Below, piece after piece: positions 1 through 7,809 of a stretch of DNA of 11,084 nt. A program made the position numbers and the translations under genes. The notes under the pieces were generated by a model. It was given only the letters and a program-made list of their open reading frames with translations, had not been told where the DNA came from and did not search any database. Numbering within the stretch: position 1 is the first letter of the stretch; each line of letters begins with the position of its first letter. Location: contig CAMGZN010000029.1 in assembly GCA_946183335.1 (NCBI GenBank), positions 1-11,084 of the forward strand. The letters run 5' to 3'. Origin of the DNA: an uncultured Caryophanales bacterium (GTDB lineage: Bacteria > Bacillota_I > Bacilli_A > RFN20 > CAG-826).

Positions 1-48
1 AAAGAAAACATTTGTTTAACTTTCTTTCGGTTAAATAATCATGAATTT

Positions 49-77
49 ATTTTACAGAGAGAGGGGGAGAGAGTCAA
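49..77 (-). promoter_or_regulatory. Sigma-A-type promoter reading leftward off the window
   Basis: On the minus strand a -35 box TTGACT (72-77) is followed, after exactly 17 bp, by a -10 box TAAAAT (49-54). This is a near-consensus vegetative promoter with a predicted start near position 42. It lies downstream of the terminator of the large operon, so it should drive a separate leftward gene whose body is outside the window. The -35 box is overlapped by a CIRCE-like operator, which suggests a heat-shock gene. The 17-bp spacer is almost entirely C and T on this strand, which is unusual. Confidence 0.75.
57..73. repeat. Homopurine mirror repeat
   Basis: GAGAGAGGGGGAGAGAG on the plus strand is purine only and reads the same forwards and backwards on one strand, with its centre at position 65. 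It fills nearly the whole spacer between the -35 and -10 boxes of the leftward promoter. Mirror-symmetric homopurine tracts are the sequence class able to form intramolecular triplex (H-DNA). That this one does so is inference. Confidence 0.8.
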
Positions 78-101
78 GCACTTGCTATGCAAGAGTGCTA
101 A
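75..101 (-). promoter_or_regulatory. CIRCE-like HrcA operator
   Basis: Read on the minus strand, the site begins with TTAGCACTC, a perfect CIRCE half-site (93-101). After the canonical 9-bp spacer comes AAGTGCTTG (75-83), which matches 6 of 9 positions of the second half-site GAGTGCTAA, including the core AGTGCT. CIRCE is the known operator of the heat-shock repressor HrcA in Bacillota and Mollicutes, usually in front of hrcA-grpE-dnaK, groESL, clpB or lon. It overlaps the -35 box of the leftward promoter, a sensible place for a repressor. Which gene it controls cannot be seen here. Confidence 0.72.
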
Positions 102-106
102 TTTTT

Positions 107-131
107 ATTAAAAAAAGCGACTATGTCGCTT
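107..131 (-). terminator. Rho-independent terminator of the glgC-to-pncB operon
   Basis: On the minus strand, about 20 bp after the pncB stop codon, AAGCGAC (125-131) pairs with GTCGCTT (115-121) around a 3-nt loop. The hairpin is followed by a T-tract (TTTTTT, then AATAAAAA). This is a classical intrinsic terminator and closes the eight-gene leftward operon. The plus strand also has a T-run after the hairpin, so it may work weakly in both directions. Confidence 0.85.
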
Positions 132-151
132 ATTTTTGGTTTAATAATGAT

Positions 152-1252
152 TTAATAGATTGGATAAGGCACTTTTTTAAGTCGATTTGAAGGAATGTTT
201 TTCCTTCCTTCTTTAGCCTCTGGCTTACCATCTAACTCAACTAGATCACCGGTAAATCCACAGGTCATATTGTTCACAAATGAGGTGCCGACACCATAGG
301 TGTCTACTGGGACTCCAAGTTTCACCCATTCACGAATTTTATCTTTATTAAAACTAGAAGAAACAATAATCTTTACCCAGTTAAATCCTTCATCATCAAG
401 TGCTTTTCTTAAAGCAAAGATCAATTCTTTGCAAACTCCATGAGGATCAAATCCAGAAGTGTCTTTATCATCAAAATAGTGATCGATAAGTGCTTTTGAA
501 GTATCAACACGAACGGCACGTAATGTTTTACCAAGGTGTTTGGCAAGCATTAATGAATCATGAACAACGTTGTTGTGATAGTCAATTAACGCTGTAACTT
601 GTTCGTTTGGATAAGTTGCATGATAAATGTCACTTGCTTTGCAAATGTCTCCACCACAGAGTTCTATAAGAGCGTGAGGCATTGTTCCAACGCCATGTCC
701 ACCCCACCAGTATCCTTGAGCATCGGTTGAGACTTTACGAATGCCAGCAACATAAGAAGCATAGCCATCACCAATTTGTGTTTGGTAGTCATCTTGACGA
801 TCAGCCATGGAGAAGATATCTGTTCCATTAAGCTCTTTCATCACCCAATACACGTTTGTACAAACACTTGTGCGTCGAGCAAGGATTCCATCAATCATTG
901 ACTCAAGAAATCCGAAGTCTTCATAACGTCCAGTTACCTTCAGTACTGGTTCGTTTGCTTGGATAATATCTCCGTCATTTAACGCATAAATATCCAGGTT
1001 TTGCGGTGATTTTGCAAAAGTATGGATTAACGCGATTGCTTCATCAACACCACAAAGTTTGGCGTCATCAGTGCGTTGAAAAAACTGCATTGTAACAATA
1101 TGTCCTGGTGCGCATTTTGAAACAATTTCACGAGATTTTAAAAAGTAATTAGCGGCATAAAATCCCTCGCCTAACTTTGGATCAAAGTTGAAAGTTTTGT
1201 TAGTTAAACGGGAGATTTTACCTTGTTCTTTGAGTGTGACTTCTAGTTCCAT
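152..1252 (-). CDS. pncB: Nicotinate phosphoribosyltransferase
   Basis: A 366-residue enzyme of NAD salvage that joins nicotinate to PRPP with ATP hydrolysis, giving nicotinate mononucleotide in the cytoplasm. The sequence resembles the short PncB form found in many Bacillota and archaea. Visible marks are the N-terminal part with QFFQR (about 57-61), the glycine-rich GVGTMPHAL (about 187-195), RVDTSKALIDHYF (about 248-260), and the phosphate-binding region DTYGVGTSF (about 317-325) near the C-terminus. The chosen start is the ATG at 1250-1252. A GTG two codons upstream is also in frame, but its G is the last base of the strong AAGGAG ribosome site (1258-1263), leaving no spacing, whereas the ATG has 5 nt. 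It is the last gene of the operon, starting 2 bp after the trmB stop and followed by a terminator. Family assignment is firm; substrate preference is inferred from the family. Confidence 0.9.
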   Translation of the reverse strand: MELEVTLKEQGKISRLTNKTFNFDPKLGEGFYAANYFLKSREIVSKCAPGHIVTMQFFQRTDDAKLCGVDEAIALIHTFAKSPQNLDIYALNDGDIIQANEPVLKVTGRYEDFGFLESMIDGILARRTSVCTNVYWVMKELNGTDIFSMADRQDDYQTQIGDGYASYVAGIRKVSTDAQGYWWGGHGVGTMPHALIELCGGDICKASDIYHATYPNEQVTALIDYHNNVVHDSLMLAKHLGKTLRAVRVDTSKALIDHYFDDKDTSGFDPHGVCKELIFALRKALDDEGFNWVKIIVSSSFNKDKIREWVKLGVPVDTYGVGTSFVNNMTCGFTGDLVELDGKPEAKEGRKNIPSNRLKKVPYPIY

Positions 1253-1254
1253 AA

Positions 1255-1872
1255 TCACTCCTTTTTTAAAACAATTCGATGGATCTTTTGTCCTAATCCG
1301 CGAAACTTCGCTTCATAGCCAGTCATCGCATCGTTTTCTTCATCAAAAATATAATCTTCTTCAGCGAGAATTAGTTTAAATTTGCTAAGAGAAATTTCTT
1401 CTAATGTAAATTCATAAAGTAAATCGTTATCAGATTTGAAATAGACATATCCACCTGGTTTAAGCATTCGATAATACTGCTCTAAAAAAGTATGGAATGT
1501 TAATCTTCTTTTGGCGTGTTTTTTCTTTGGCCACGGATCAACAAAGTTCAGAAAAATCGCGTCAACTGAGTTTTCTGGAGTTTGTTCGAAAATGACCTCT
1601 CCATCATAAGGAAAAACACGGACATTTTCGACTTCATTTTCTTGAAGTCTACGCGCCATCATTCCAGCGATTGTTTGAGCTCTTTCAACAGCGAGAAAGT
1701 GACTGTCTTTATGCTTTAAAGCATAATCGGTAATAAATTCTCCTTTTCCAGAGCCGATTTCGTAGTAAATTTTATCTTTAAAAAAAGGGTCACTAAAATC
1801 GATTTTTTTTATAACGATTTCTGGGTGATCTTTTAAGTAATCAACGGCCCATTGTTTAAAGCGGATTCTCAT
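1255..1872 (-). CDS. trmB: tRNA (guanine-N7-)-methyltransferase
   Basis: A 205-residue SAM-dependent methyltransferase that places m7G at position 46 in the variable loop of tRNAs. The Rossmann-type SAM site is EIGSGKGEF (about 38-46). The TrmB signature DPWPKKKHAKRR is at about 112-123, with the C-terminal tRNA-recognition motif TGYEAKF at about 184-190. The N-terminus MRIRFKQWA resembles Bacillota TrmB starts, and the length is normal for the single-subunit bacterial enzyme. Its ATG overlaps the pepV stop (ATGA) and only a weak AGG lies upstream, so translation is probably coupled to pepV. It ends in TGA 2 bp before the pncB ATG. Identification is very secure. Confidence 0.95.
   Translation of the reverse strand: MRIRFKQWAVDYLKDHPEIVIKKIDFSDPFFKDKIYYEIGSGKGEFITDYALKHKDSHFLAVERAQTIAGMMARRLQENEVENVRVFPYDGEVIFEQTPENSVDAIFLNFVDPWPKKKHAKRRLTFHTFLEQYYRMLKPGGYVYFKSDNDLLYEFTLEEISLSKFKLILAEEDYIFDEENDAMTGYEAKFRGLGQKIHRIVLKKE
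1258..1263 (-). promoter_or_regulatory. Ribosome binding site that sets the pncB start
   Basis: AAGGAG on the minus strand, 5 nt before the ATG at 1252. It overlaps the alternative GTG start (1256-1258) and so excludes it. The site lies inside the last codons of trmB, so the two genes can be translated in sequence. Confidence 0.8.
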
Positions 1873-3206
1873 AATTTTTTGCCTAATAAATCAATTGCTC
1901 GAGCATAAATAACTGAAGATAGATAAAAGTCCTCAAGTGGCATTAGTTCATTTGGCTCATGCATCGTTGAAACTCGTCCTGGGAAAAGAGCACCGAAGGC
2001 AATAGTATTTGGAGCGTGTTTTGCATATGTTCCACCACCAGTTGTTAATGGAGCGGTCCTATCGTGAGTTTCTTTTCGATATGCTTTCAGTAATGTTTTA
2101 ACCAGAGTTGATTTTGGTTCATATAAAACAATTGGAGAAGGTTCTCTCATTGTCGATTTTGAACCAAAGAACTTGTCAAATTTTTCCATAATAAATTGGG
2201 CGTTTGTTGTTTCACCATATCGAAAATTCACCGTGAAACTAAGTTTCTCGTTCTCATAATTAATCATTCCAACACAGAATGTTGAATCACCAAGGAGTTT
2301 CGAGTGGGTATAACAATCAAATTTCTTGCCGCTTGTATCATCAAGGTTTTTAGAAAGTCTATCTAATGCTTCAATTTTATAGAAATGTCCTAAATATCCG
2401 AGGCAAATTAATGCTGCATTTACACCTAATTCAGGTGTTGAGCCATGACACGATTTACCTTCAAAGATAATCTTATTCTTTTCGAACTTTACAGGAGCAT
2501 GAGCGTTTTTAAGATAGGTAACGAAACCTTCATCGTATTCCATTACTATTTCAACATGGTCACAGACAGCGTTGGTTGCAACACCGCCTTTAATTGATTT
2601 AACATTTGGAATTTTCACCGCAATTTCTGGATAAAAATCAACAATTCCTTTTTCTCCATAGATTAATGGGAAATCAGAATCTGGTGTGAATCCATAATCT
2701 GGTGCTGGTTTCTTAAGTGTTTCAAAATAGTATTGGAGGCATGATGAACCACGTTCTTCATCTCCGCCAACAACAATGCGTACTTTATAATCTTCGATTA
2801 AACCGGCTTCATAAAGAGCTTTTGTTGAATAAAGAGCGGCAACTAATGGTCCTTTGTCATCGCTACTTCCACGTGCATAAATATTGCCGTCACGAACAAC
2901 AGCTTCAAAAGGATCGCTGTCCCATTTCCCTGTAACAGGAACAACGTCAGCGTGAGCAAAGATTCCAATCATTTTGTCTCCACTACCGATTGTTAATTCG
3001 GTTGCATAACCGTCACAGTATTCAACGGAAAAGCCTAACTTTTCACCAATTTTGCCTACAAACTTAAGAGCCTCATCAACTTGAACACCAAAAGGTTTTT
3101 CCTTACTTTTTGTTGATTCATCATAAACAGAAGGGATAGCACAAAACTCCTTAAGGGTTTCTAACATTTCTGGATAATACTTTTCCATTAATTTTTTGTA
3201 GTTCAT
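1869..3206 (-). CDS. pepV: Xaa-His-type dipeptidase, M20 family (PepV/Sapep)
   Basis: A 445-residue zinc dipeptidase of the M20 family, expected to split dipeptides in the cytoplasm and release amino acids. The co-catalytic metal site is complete: HADVVP (H85, with D87 nearby), RGSSDDKGP (Asp at 116-117), GGDEERGSS (E150/E151), TPDSDFP (Asp at 176-178) and the C-terminal STMHEPNE (H416). The middle third (about 190-370) is the lid domain typical of PepV, with GKSCHGSTPELGVNA as its conserved core. It begins 2 bp after the coaX stop with a good ribosome site (AAAGGGA) and overlaps trmB by 4 bp. The stop is TGA. Exact peptide preference cannot be read from the sequence. Related M20 enzymes annotated as succinyl-diaminopimelate desuccinylase are a less likely alternative. 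Confidence 0.88.
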   Translation of the reverse strand: MNYKKLMEKYYPEMLETLKEFCAIPSVYDESTKSKEKPFGVQVDEALKFVGKIGEKLGFSVEYCDGYATELTIGSGDKMIGIFAHADVVPVTGKWDSDPFEAVVRDGNIYARGSSDDKGPLVAALYSTKALYEAGLIEDYKVRIVVGGDEERGSSCLQYYFETLKKPAPDYGFTPDSDFPLIYGEKGIVDFYPEIAVKIPNVKSIKGGVATNAVCDHVEIVMEYDEGFVTYLKNAHAPVKFEKNKIIFEGKSCHGSTPELGVNAALICLGYLGHFYKIEALDRLSKNLDDTSGKKFDCYTHSKLLGDSTFCVGMINYENEKLSFTVNFRYGETTNAQFIMEKFDKFFGSKSTMREPSPIVLYEPKSTLVKTLLKAYRKETHDRTAPLTTGGGTYAKHAPNTIAFGALFPGRVSTMHEPNELMPLEDFYLSSVIYARAIDLLGKKL

Positions 3207-3208
3207 GT

Positions 3209-3973
3209 TTAGTTCCCTTTCTTTAGAATGATTCGAATTTCATTCATACCTTTAACCGTTAGCAAAGGATCATAAATTGAATCATCAATATCTTCTTTAA
3301 TCACCTCAGAATAACCACCGGTAACAACAACTTTAATGTCTTTATATTGTTTTTTAGCGGCATCAACAAAGTGTTTCAAAGAAGATACTGTTGAATAGTA
3401 AACGCCAGACTTCATACATTCGATTGTATTTCGACCAATTAATTGTTCTGGCTTTTCAATACGGAGTTTAGGAAGAAGAGCTGTTTGTTTGGTCATGGAT
3501 TTTAAAGAGGCATCCATTCCTGGCATAAATGAGCAACCAACAAGCTCTTTGTTTTCTCCAATCAAGATGAATTTAGTAACGGTTCCTAAGTCAGCAATCA
3601 ATAAAGGAGAGCCATAGAATCTTTCTCCACCGCAAATATCGGCTAATAAATCAGAACCTATTTCTAATGGAACACCTTCAGGAAGTTTTTGCACTTCATT
3701 AATATCAAAGACCTTTAATTTCAGTTTTAAAACTGAAGAAACAAATTTTTGGATATTTTTGTTTAGGCTTGGAACAACACTGAAAAGAATAGCGTCTTCA
3801 AAATCTGACGCCAAAAGATTGTTCTCACTAAGCATTTTTGAAAGGATCGATTTTGTTTTCAAAAACGATTTGTCTTCAATAACAATTTTTTCCTGACAAA
3901 TAAATTTTTTACCAGCAAAAACTGCGTATTTAACACTTGTGTTACCTAAATCAATAACTAAAGAATGTTTCAT
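3209..3973 (-). CDS. coaX: Type III pantothenate kinase
   Basis: A 254-residue kinase that phosphorylates pantothenate, the first committed step of coenzyme A synthesis, in the cytoplasm. It is an ASKHA-fold protein. The phosphate-binding motif DLGNTSVKY is at 8-16, the second one ADLGTVTKF at 127-135, then SFMPGMDASL (148-157), GRNTIECMKSGVYYS (180-194) and the late VVTGGYS (216-222). Length is normal. The family motif G-x-D-R, which carries the catalytic Asp, reads GSDL here (106-109): the Asp is kept but the Arg is Leu. The start codon directly follows the leuS stop (TAAATG), and no ribosome site is visible within 20 nt upstream, so re-initiation after leuS is likely. Type III enzymes are known to need a monovalent cation and to escape CoA feedback. 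The family is secure and activity is probable. Confidence 0.88.
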   Translation of the reverse strand: MKHSLVIDLGNTSVKYAVFAGKKFICQEKIVIEDKSFLKTKSILSKMLSENNLLASDFEDAILFSVVPSLNKNIQKFVSSVLKLKLKVFDINEVQKLPEGVPLEIGSDLLADICGGERFYGSPLLIADLGTVTKFILIGENKELVGCSFMPGMDASLKSMTKQTALLPKLRIEKPEQLIGRNTIECMKSGVYYSTVSSLKHFVDAAKKQYKDIKVVVTGGYSEVIKEDIDDSIYDPLLTVKGMNEIRIILKKGN

Positions 3974-6376
3974 TTAAATTGCAACAATGTTAACGATTTT
4001 TCCTTTAACGATGATGACTTTCTTAATTTCCTTGCCCTCAATTTGACGCTTCACGTTATCAAGAGCAAAGCATTTTTCTTTGAGTTCATCATCAGCGATT
4101 TCTTTATCAACTTCGATGGTGTCACGAAGTTTACCATTCACGGAGACAGCCATCTTCACTGTATTTAAAACAAGTTTAGAGGCATCATAAGTCGGGAATG
4201 TTTCGTAGTCAATGAGTTCTTTGCCAGTCATTTGTTGATAAAGTTCTTCACTCACAAATGGACAGACACAGGAGAACATCTTTAAGAAATTGACCATATA
4301 TGGTTTATAAATTGAATTGGCTTTATAAACGGCATTAATGAAAATCATCATTTGAGCAATAGCAGTGTTAATCTGTAATTTCTCAAAATCTTCAGTGACT
4401 TTCTTCACGGTTGCATTATATGCAAAATCAAGTTCTTTAGAATTTTCATCACTATAACGATCTAGGAATTCTGGATCGGTATATAAACGATGGACACGTT
4501 CGATAAATCGACGTGCACCAGCTAATCCAGTTGTTGACCAAAGGAATCCTTCTTCAAGAGGTCCAGCAAACATTTCAAATAAACGCAGTGCATCAGCACC
4601 GTATTCTTCAACCACGTCATCTGGATTAACAACATTGCCTCTTGATTTAGACATCTTTTCGCCGTTTTCGCCCAAGATCATTCCTTGATGGAATAACTTC
4701 TTATATGGCTCGTCACAGTAAACAACGCCTTCATCAAAAAGGAACTTATGCCAGAAACGAGAATAAAGGAGGTGCAAAACAGCGTGCTCAGCACCACCAA
4801 TATAAAGATCAACTGGTAACCAGTGTTTAATTAACGCTGGATCAGCAATAGCGTGATCATTCTTTGGATCAATGTAACGAATGTAATACCAACAAGATCC
4901 AGCCCATTGTGGCATAGTGTTAGTTTCACGTTTCGCTTTCTTTCCATTAATCACAACATTAACCCAATCTTTAGCATTAGCTAAAGGAGATTGTCCATCG
5001 CCGCTAGGAGCATAGAAATCTAACTCCGGTAATGTAAGTGGAAGATCTTTTTTCGAGAGAGCTTCAATTGTGCCATCTTCATAAGTCACAACTGGAATTG
5101 GCTCTCCCCAGTAACGCTGACGGGAGAAAATCCAGTCACGTAATTTATAATTAATTTTCTTATGGCCAGCGCCCATCTCCTCAAGTTTCTTAATGATGGC
5201 TTCCTTGGCCTCTTCAATATTTAATCCATTCGCAAAGTCAGAGTTGATGTGTTTTGCATCATCTTCCATAGCGTGCTGAGAAATATCTCCTTCGAGAACT
5301 TGGATTATTTCTAAACCGTGTTTCTTAGCGAATTCATAGTCTCTTTGGTCATGTGCTGGAACAGCCATCACAGCGCCACTACCATAACCATAAAGGACAT
5401 AGTCAGCAGCATAGATTGGGACTTCTTTGCCATTAATTGGGTTGATAGCATAAGCACCAATAAAGACACCTGTTTTATCTTTATTTAGTTCAGTTCTTTC
5501 CATATCTGATTTGGACTTCACTTCATCAAGATAACCAAGAATTGCTGGTAATTTTTCAGGTTTTGCAAGCTTTTTCACGAGTGGATGCTCAGGCGCTAAG
5601 CAACAATATGTGCAACCGAATAATGTGTCCGCACGAGTAGTGAAAACAACAAATGATTCCTTGCTGTCCTTCACCTTAAATGTGATTTCTGCACCTAAAG
5701 ATTTACCAATCCAGTTCTTTTGCATAACAAGTGTGGATTTTGGCCAATCTAGACTAGATAAACCATCAATTAACTTGTCAGCATAGTTTGTAATTTTCAG
5801 CACCCATTGACGCATTGGCATTTTAATAACTGGGTAGCCGCCACGTTCACTTTTACCATCAATAACTTCTTCGTTAGCTAAAACAGTGCCAAGTTCTGGG
5901 CAGAAGTTAACTGGAATATTAGCAACATAAGCTAAATGCTTTTCGAAAAGTTTAGTGAAAATCCATTGCGTCCACTTGTAGTAGCTTGGATCACAAGTGG
6001 CAATTTCCTTACTCCAGTCATAGGAGAAACCTAATGACTTAATTTGGTGACGGAAGTTATCAATATTTGCTTTCGTAAAAGAATATGGGTGTTTATTGTT
6101 TTTAATCGCGAATTGCTCGGCTGGTAAGCCGAAAGCATCCCAACCCATTGGATGAAGGACATTAAAGCCCTGCATTCTTTTCATACGGCACACAACGTCA
6201 GACGCTGTATATCCTAATGGGTGACCAACGTGAAGACCTTGACCAGAAGGATATGGGAACATATCTAAACAGTAGTACTTTGGCTTACTAAAATCATAAA
6301 CATCACAGAAGAAAGGTTTCTTTTCTTCATAAATGTTCATCCATTTCTGTTCAATTTTCTTGTGGTCGTAACTCAT
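3974..6376 (-). CDS. leuS: Leucyl-tRNA synthetase
   Basis: An 800-residue class I synthetase that charges tRNA-Leu with leucine. The HIGH-type ATP site is HVGH (49-52) after PYPSGQGL. The KMSKS loop is intact at 574-578. The CP1 editing domain, inserted in the catalytic core, shows TTRADTLFG (246-254) and GSGAVMAVPAHDQRDYEFA (about 332-350), which carries the conserved editing Asp, so proofreading of mischarged amino acids should be kept. NFCPELGTVLANEEVIDG (157-174) is also typical. The C-terminal tRNA-binding domain ends with a small motif around 735-800. Slightly short but complete for bacterial LeuRS. Its ATG overlaps the glgA stop by 4 bp, with AGAAGG about 10 nt upstream. No leader or T-box lies in front of it, because that space is glgA coding sequence. 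Confidence 0.98.
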   Translation of the reverse strand: MSYDHKKIEQKWMNIYEEKKPFFCDVYDFSKPKYYCLDMFPYPSGQGLHVGHPLGYTASDVVCRMKRMQGFNVLHPMGWDAFGLPAEQFAIKNNKHPYSFTKANIDNFRHQIKSLGFSYDWSKEIATCDPSYYKWTQWIFTKLFEKHLAYVANIPVNFCPELGTVLANEEVIDGKSERGGYPVIKMPMRQWVLKITNYADKLIDGLSSLDWPKSTLVMQKNWIGKSLGAEITFKVKDSKESFVVFTTRADTLFGCTYCCLAPEHPLVKKLAKPEKLPAILGYLDEVKSKSDMERTELNKDKTGVFIGAYAINPINGKEVPIYAADYVLYGYGSGAVMAVPAHDQRDYEFAKKHGLEIIQVLEGDISQHAMEDDAKHINSDFANGLNIEEAKEAIIKKLEEMGAGHKKINYKLRDWIFSRQRYWGEPIPVVTYEDGTIEALSKKDLPLTLPELDFYAPSGDGQSPLANAKDWVNVVINGKKAKRETNTMPQWAGSCWYYIRYIDPKNDHAIADPALIKHWLPVDLYIGGAEHAVLHLLYSRFWHKFLFDEGVVYCDEPYKKLFHQGMILGENGEKMSKSRGNVVNPDDVVEEYGADALRLFEMFAGPLEEGFLWSTTGLAGARRFIERVHRLYTDPEFLDRYSDENSKELDFAYNATVKKVTEDFEKLQINTAIAQMMIFINAVYKANSIYKPYMVNFLKMFSCVCPFVSEELYQQMTGKELIDYETFPTYDASKLVLNTVKMAVSVNGKLRDTIEVDKEIADDELKEKCFALDNVKRQIEGKEIKKVIIVKGKIVNIVAI

Positions 6377-7809
6377 TTGGAAAGAGCCTTCTTATATGCC
6401 TCGACATATTTCATAGCTGAAACTGTCCACGAACGATCTAATTTCATTGCATTAGCAATGACTTTTTTCATTTTTTCACGATCAGCATAGAGTTGCCAGG
6501 TCATTTCAAGTGTTTGGCCAAGTGCCATTCCATTATATGGACCAAAGCAAAATCCAGTTGCTTTCTTGGCGTTCTTACCATCATAGCCAACAATTGTGTC
6601 TTTGAGACCTCCGGTCTCACGAACAATTGGAAGTGAACCATAACGTTGGGCAATCATTTGTCCAATACCACATGGTTCAAATAAAGATGGCATGAGGAAG
6701 AAGTCGCTACCGGCATAGATTTGGTGGGCAACTTCATCGTTGTATCCAATGTAAATACCAACATTTTTTGGATACTTTGCACGAATCTTCTCTAAACGTT
6801 GTTCAAGTTCTTTTTCACCAGACCCTAACACTAAAAGTGTTCCGTTATTTTGAACAAGATAATCGACATTGTCGAAAACAAGATCAAAACCTTTTTGGAA
6901 GGTTAAACGAGAGACAACACCATAAACTGGTCCACGACGATTGGCTAAGCCGAAACGTTCAAGGACTTGTTTCTTGTTGGCAATCTTTGCTTTTGCAAAT
7001 CCTTCTGCACTATAGCACTCTGCGATACGCTTATCGTTACTTGGGTCAAATTCCACCACATCGATACCGTTGAGGATGCCAAAGAAGTCATCTCGACGGA
7101 GTTCTAAACAGTAGTTTAGACCTTGAGAAGTGTTATATGTTAATAACTCTTCTCGATGTGTTGGAGAAACTGTTGTAATGATATCAGCGTAATAAATCGC
7201 GGCTTTAAGAGTGGAAACCATGCCTTCGAAACGGACATTACCTTTATCATAGATATAATCATTTAAACCATAGAAGTTATTTAAATAATACTTGTCCATG
7301 AAACCTTTGAAGGCTGGATTATGAATTGTTAAAACAGTTTTAATGTTTCCGAAGAATGGATCTTCATGGAAACGTTCCTTGATTAAACAAGGAATCATGC
7401 TGGCTTGCCAGTCATGAACATGGATGATATCTGGATGGACTTTGAGTTGTCTTAAAGCCTCTAAAGCGGCTAAAGAGAAGAACGCAAAACGTTCTGCATC
7501 ATCATAATGTCCATAAAGTTCATCACGGTTAAAATAGTATTCATTATCTAAAAGATAATAACGAATACCATCGATCTTGGTTTGGAAGATACCACAGTAT
7601 TGTTGTCTCCAGCTCATCGTAATATTAAAAGAGGAGACGAATTTTGCTTTGCACTTTGGGTTATTCTTAATCACTTTGTAGTATGGCAAAACAATGATGG
7701 CTTCTTCACCAATCTTATTAAGTTCTCTACTTAATGAATAAGTAACATCGGCTAGACCACCACTTTTACAAAGTGGATTGGCCTCCGAGGTGACCATTAC
7801 AATCTTCAT
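6373..7809 (-). CDS. glgA: Glycogen synthase (ADP-glucose type, GT5)
   Basis: A 478-residue glucosyltransferase that adds glucose from ADP-glucose to the non-reducing ends of a growing alpha-1,4-glucan. The N-terminal half carries the ADP-glucose-binding KSGGLADV (15-22), and IIHVHDWQASMIP lies near 127-139. The GT-B C-terminal half carries VSRLTFQKGFDL and the conserved SLFEPCGIGQM, with the catalytic-site Glu at about 378, then ETGGLKDTIVGYD. Length matches bacterial GlgA. The start overlaps the glgD stop (ATGA) and has AAAGGTGA just upstream. It is the third gene of glgC-glgD-glgA, the standard Bacillota order, but leuS follows here instead of a phosphorylase gene. Assignment is secure. 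Confidence 0.97.
   Translation of the reverse strand: MKIVMVTSEANPLCKSGGLADVTYSLSRELNKIGEEAIIVLPYYKVIKNNPKCKAKFVSSFNITMSWRQQYCGIFQTKIDGIRYYLLDNEYYFNRDELYGHYDDAERFAFFSLAALEALRQLKVHPDIIHVHDWQASMIPCLIKERFHEDPFFGNIKTVLTIHNPAFKGFMDKYYLNNFYGLNDYIYDKGNVRFEGMVSTLKAAIYYADIITTVSPTHREELLTYNTSQGLNYCLELRRDDFFGILNGIDVVEFDPSNDKRIAECYSAEGFAKAKIANKKQVLERFGLANRRGPVYGVVSRLTFQKGFDLVFDNVDYLVQNNGTLLVLGSGEKELEQRLEKIRAKYPKNVGIYIGYNDEVAHQIYAGSDFFLMPSLFEPCGIGQMIAQRYGSLPIVRETGGLKDTIVGYDGKNAKKATGFCFGPYNGMALGQTLEMTWQLYADREKMKKVIANAMKLDRSWTVSAMKYVEAYKKALSK

Noticed and set aside
9..11. ATG on the minus strand as the start of the leftward heat-shock gene
   Set aside because: Only three codons remain before the edge, the upstream purine run is a poor ribosome site, and the sequence is too short to recognise a protein.
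1256..1258. GTG as the pncB start codon, giving a 4-bp overlap with trmB
   Set aside because: Its first base is the last base of the AAGGAG ribosome site, leaving no spacing; the ATG at 1250-1252 has a 5-nt spacing.
2717..2935. Plus-strand and overlapping minus-strand reading frames inside the operon genes
   Set aside because: They lie opposite or out of frame within well-recognised genes, have no ribosome sites and give low-complexity, non-family proteins.
1255..7809. TGA read as tryptophan (Mycoplasma code)
   Set aside because: glgD, glgA, pepV and trmB all end naturally at TGA, and these stops lie within or just before the start of the next gene; tryptophans in the proteins are TGG.
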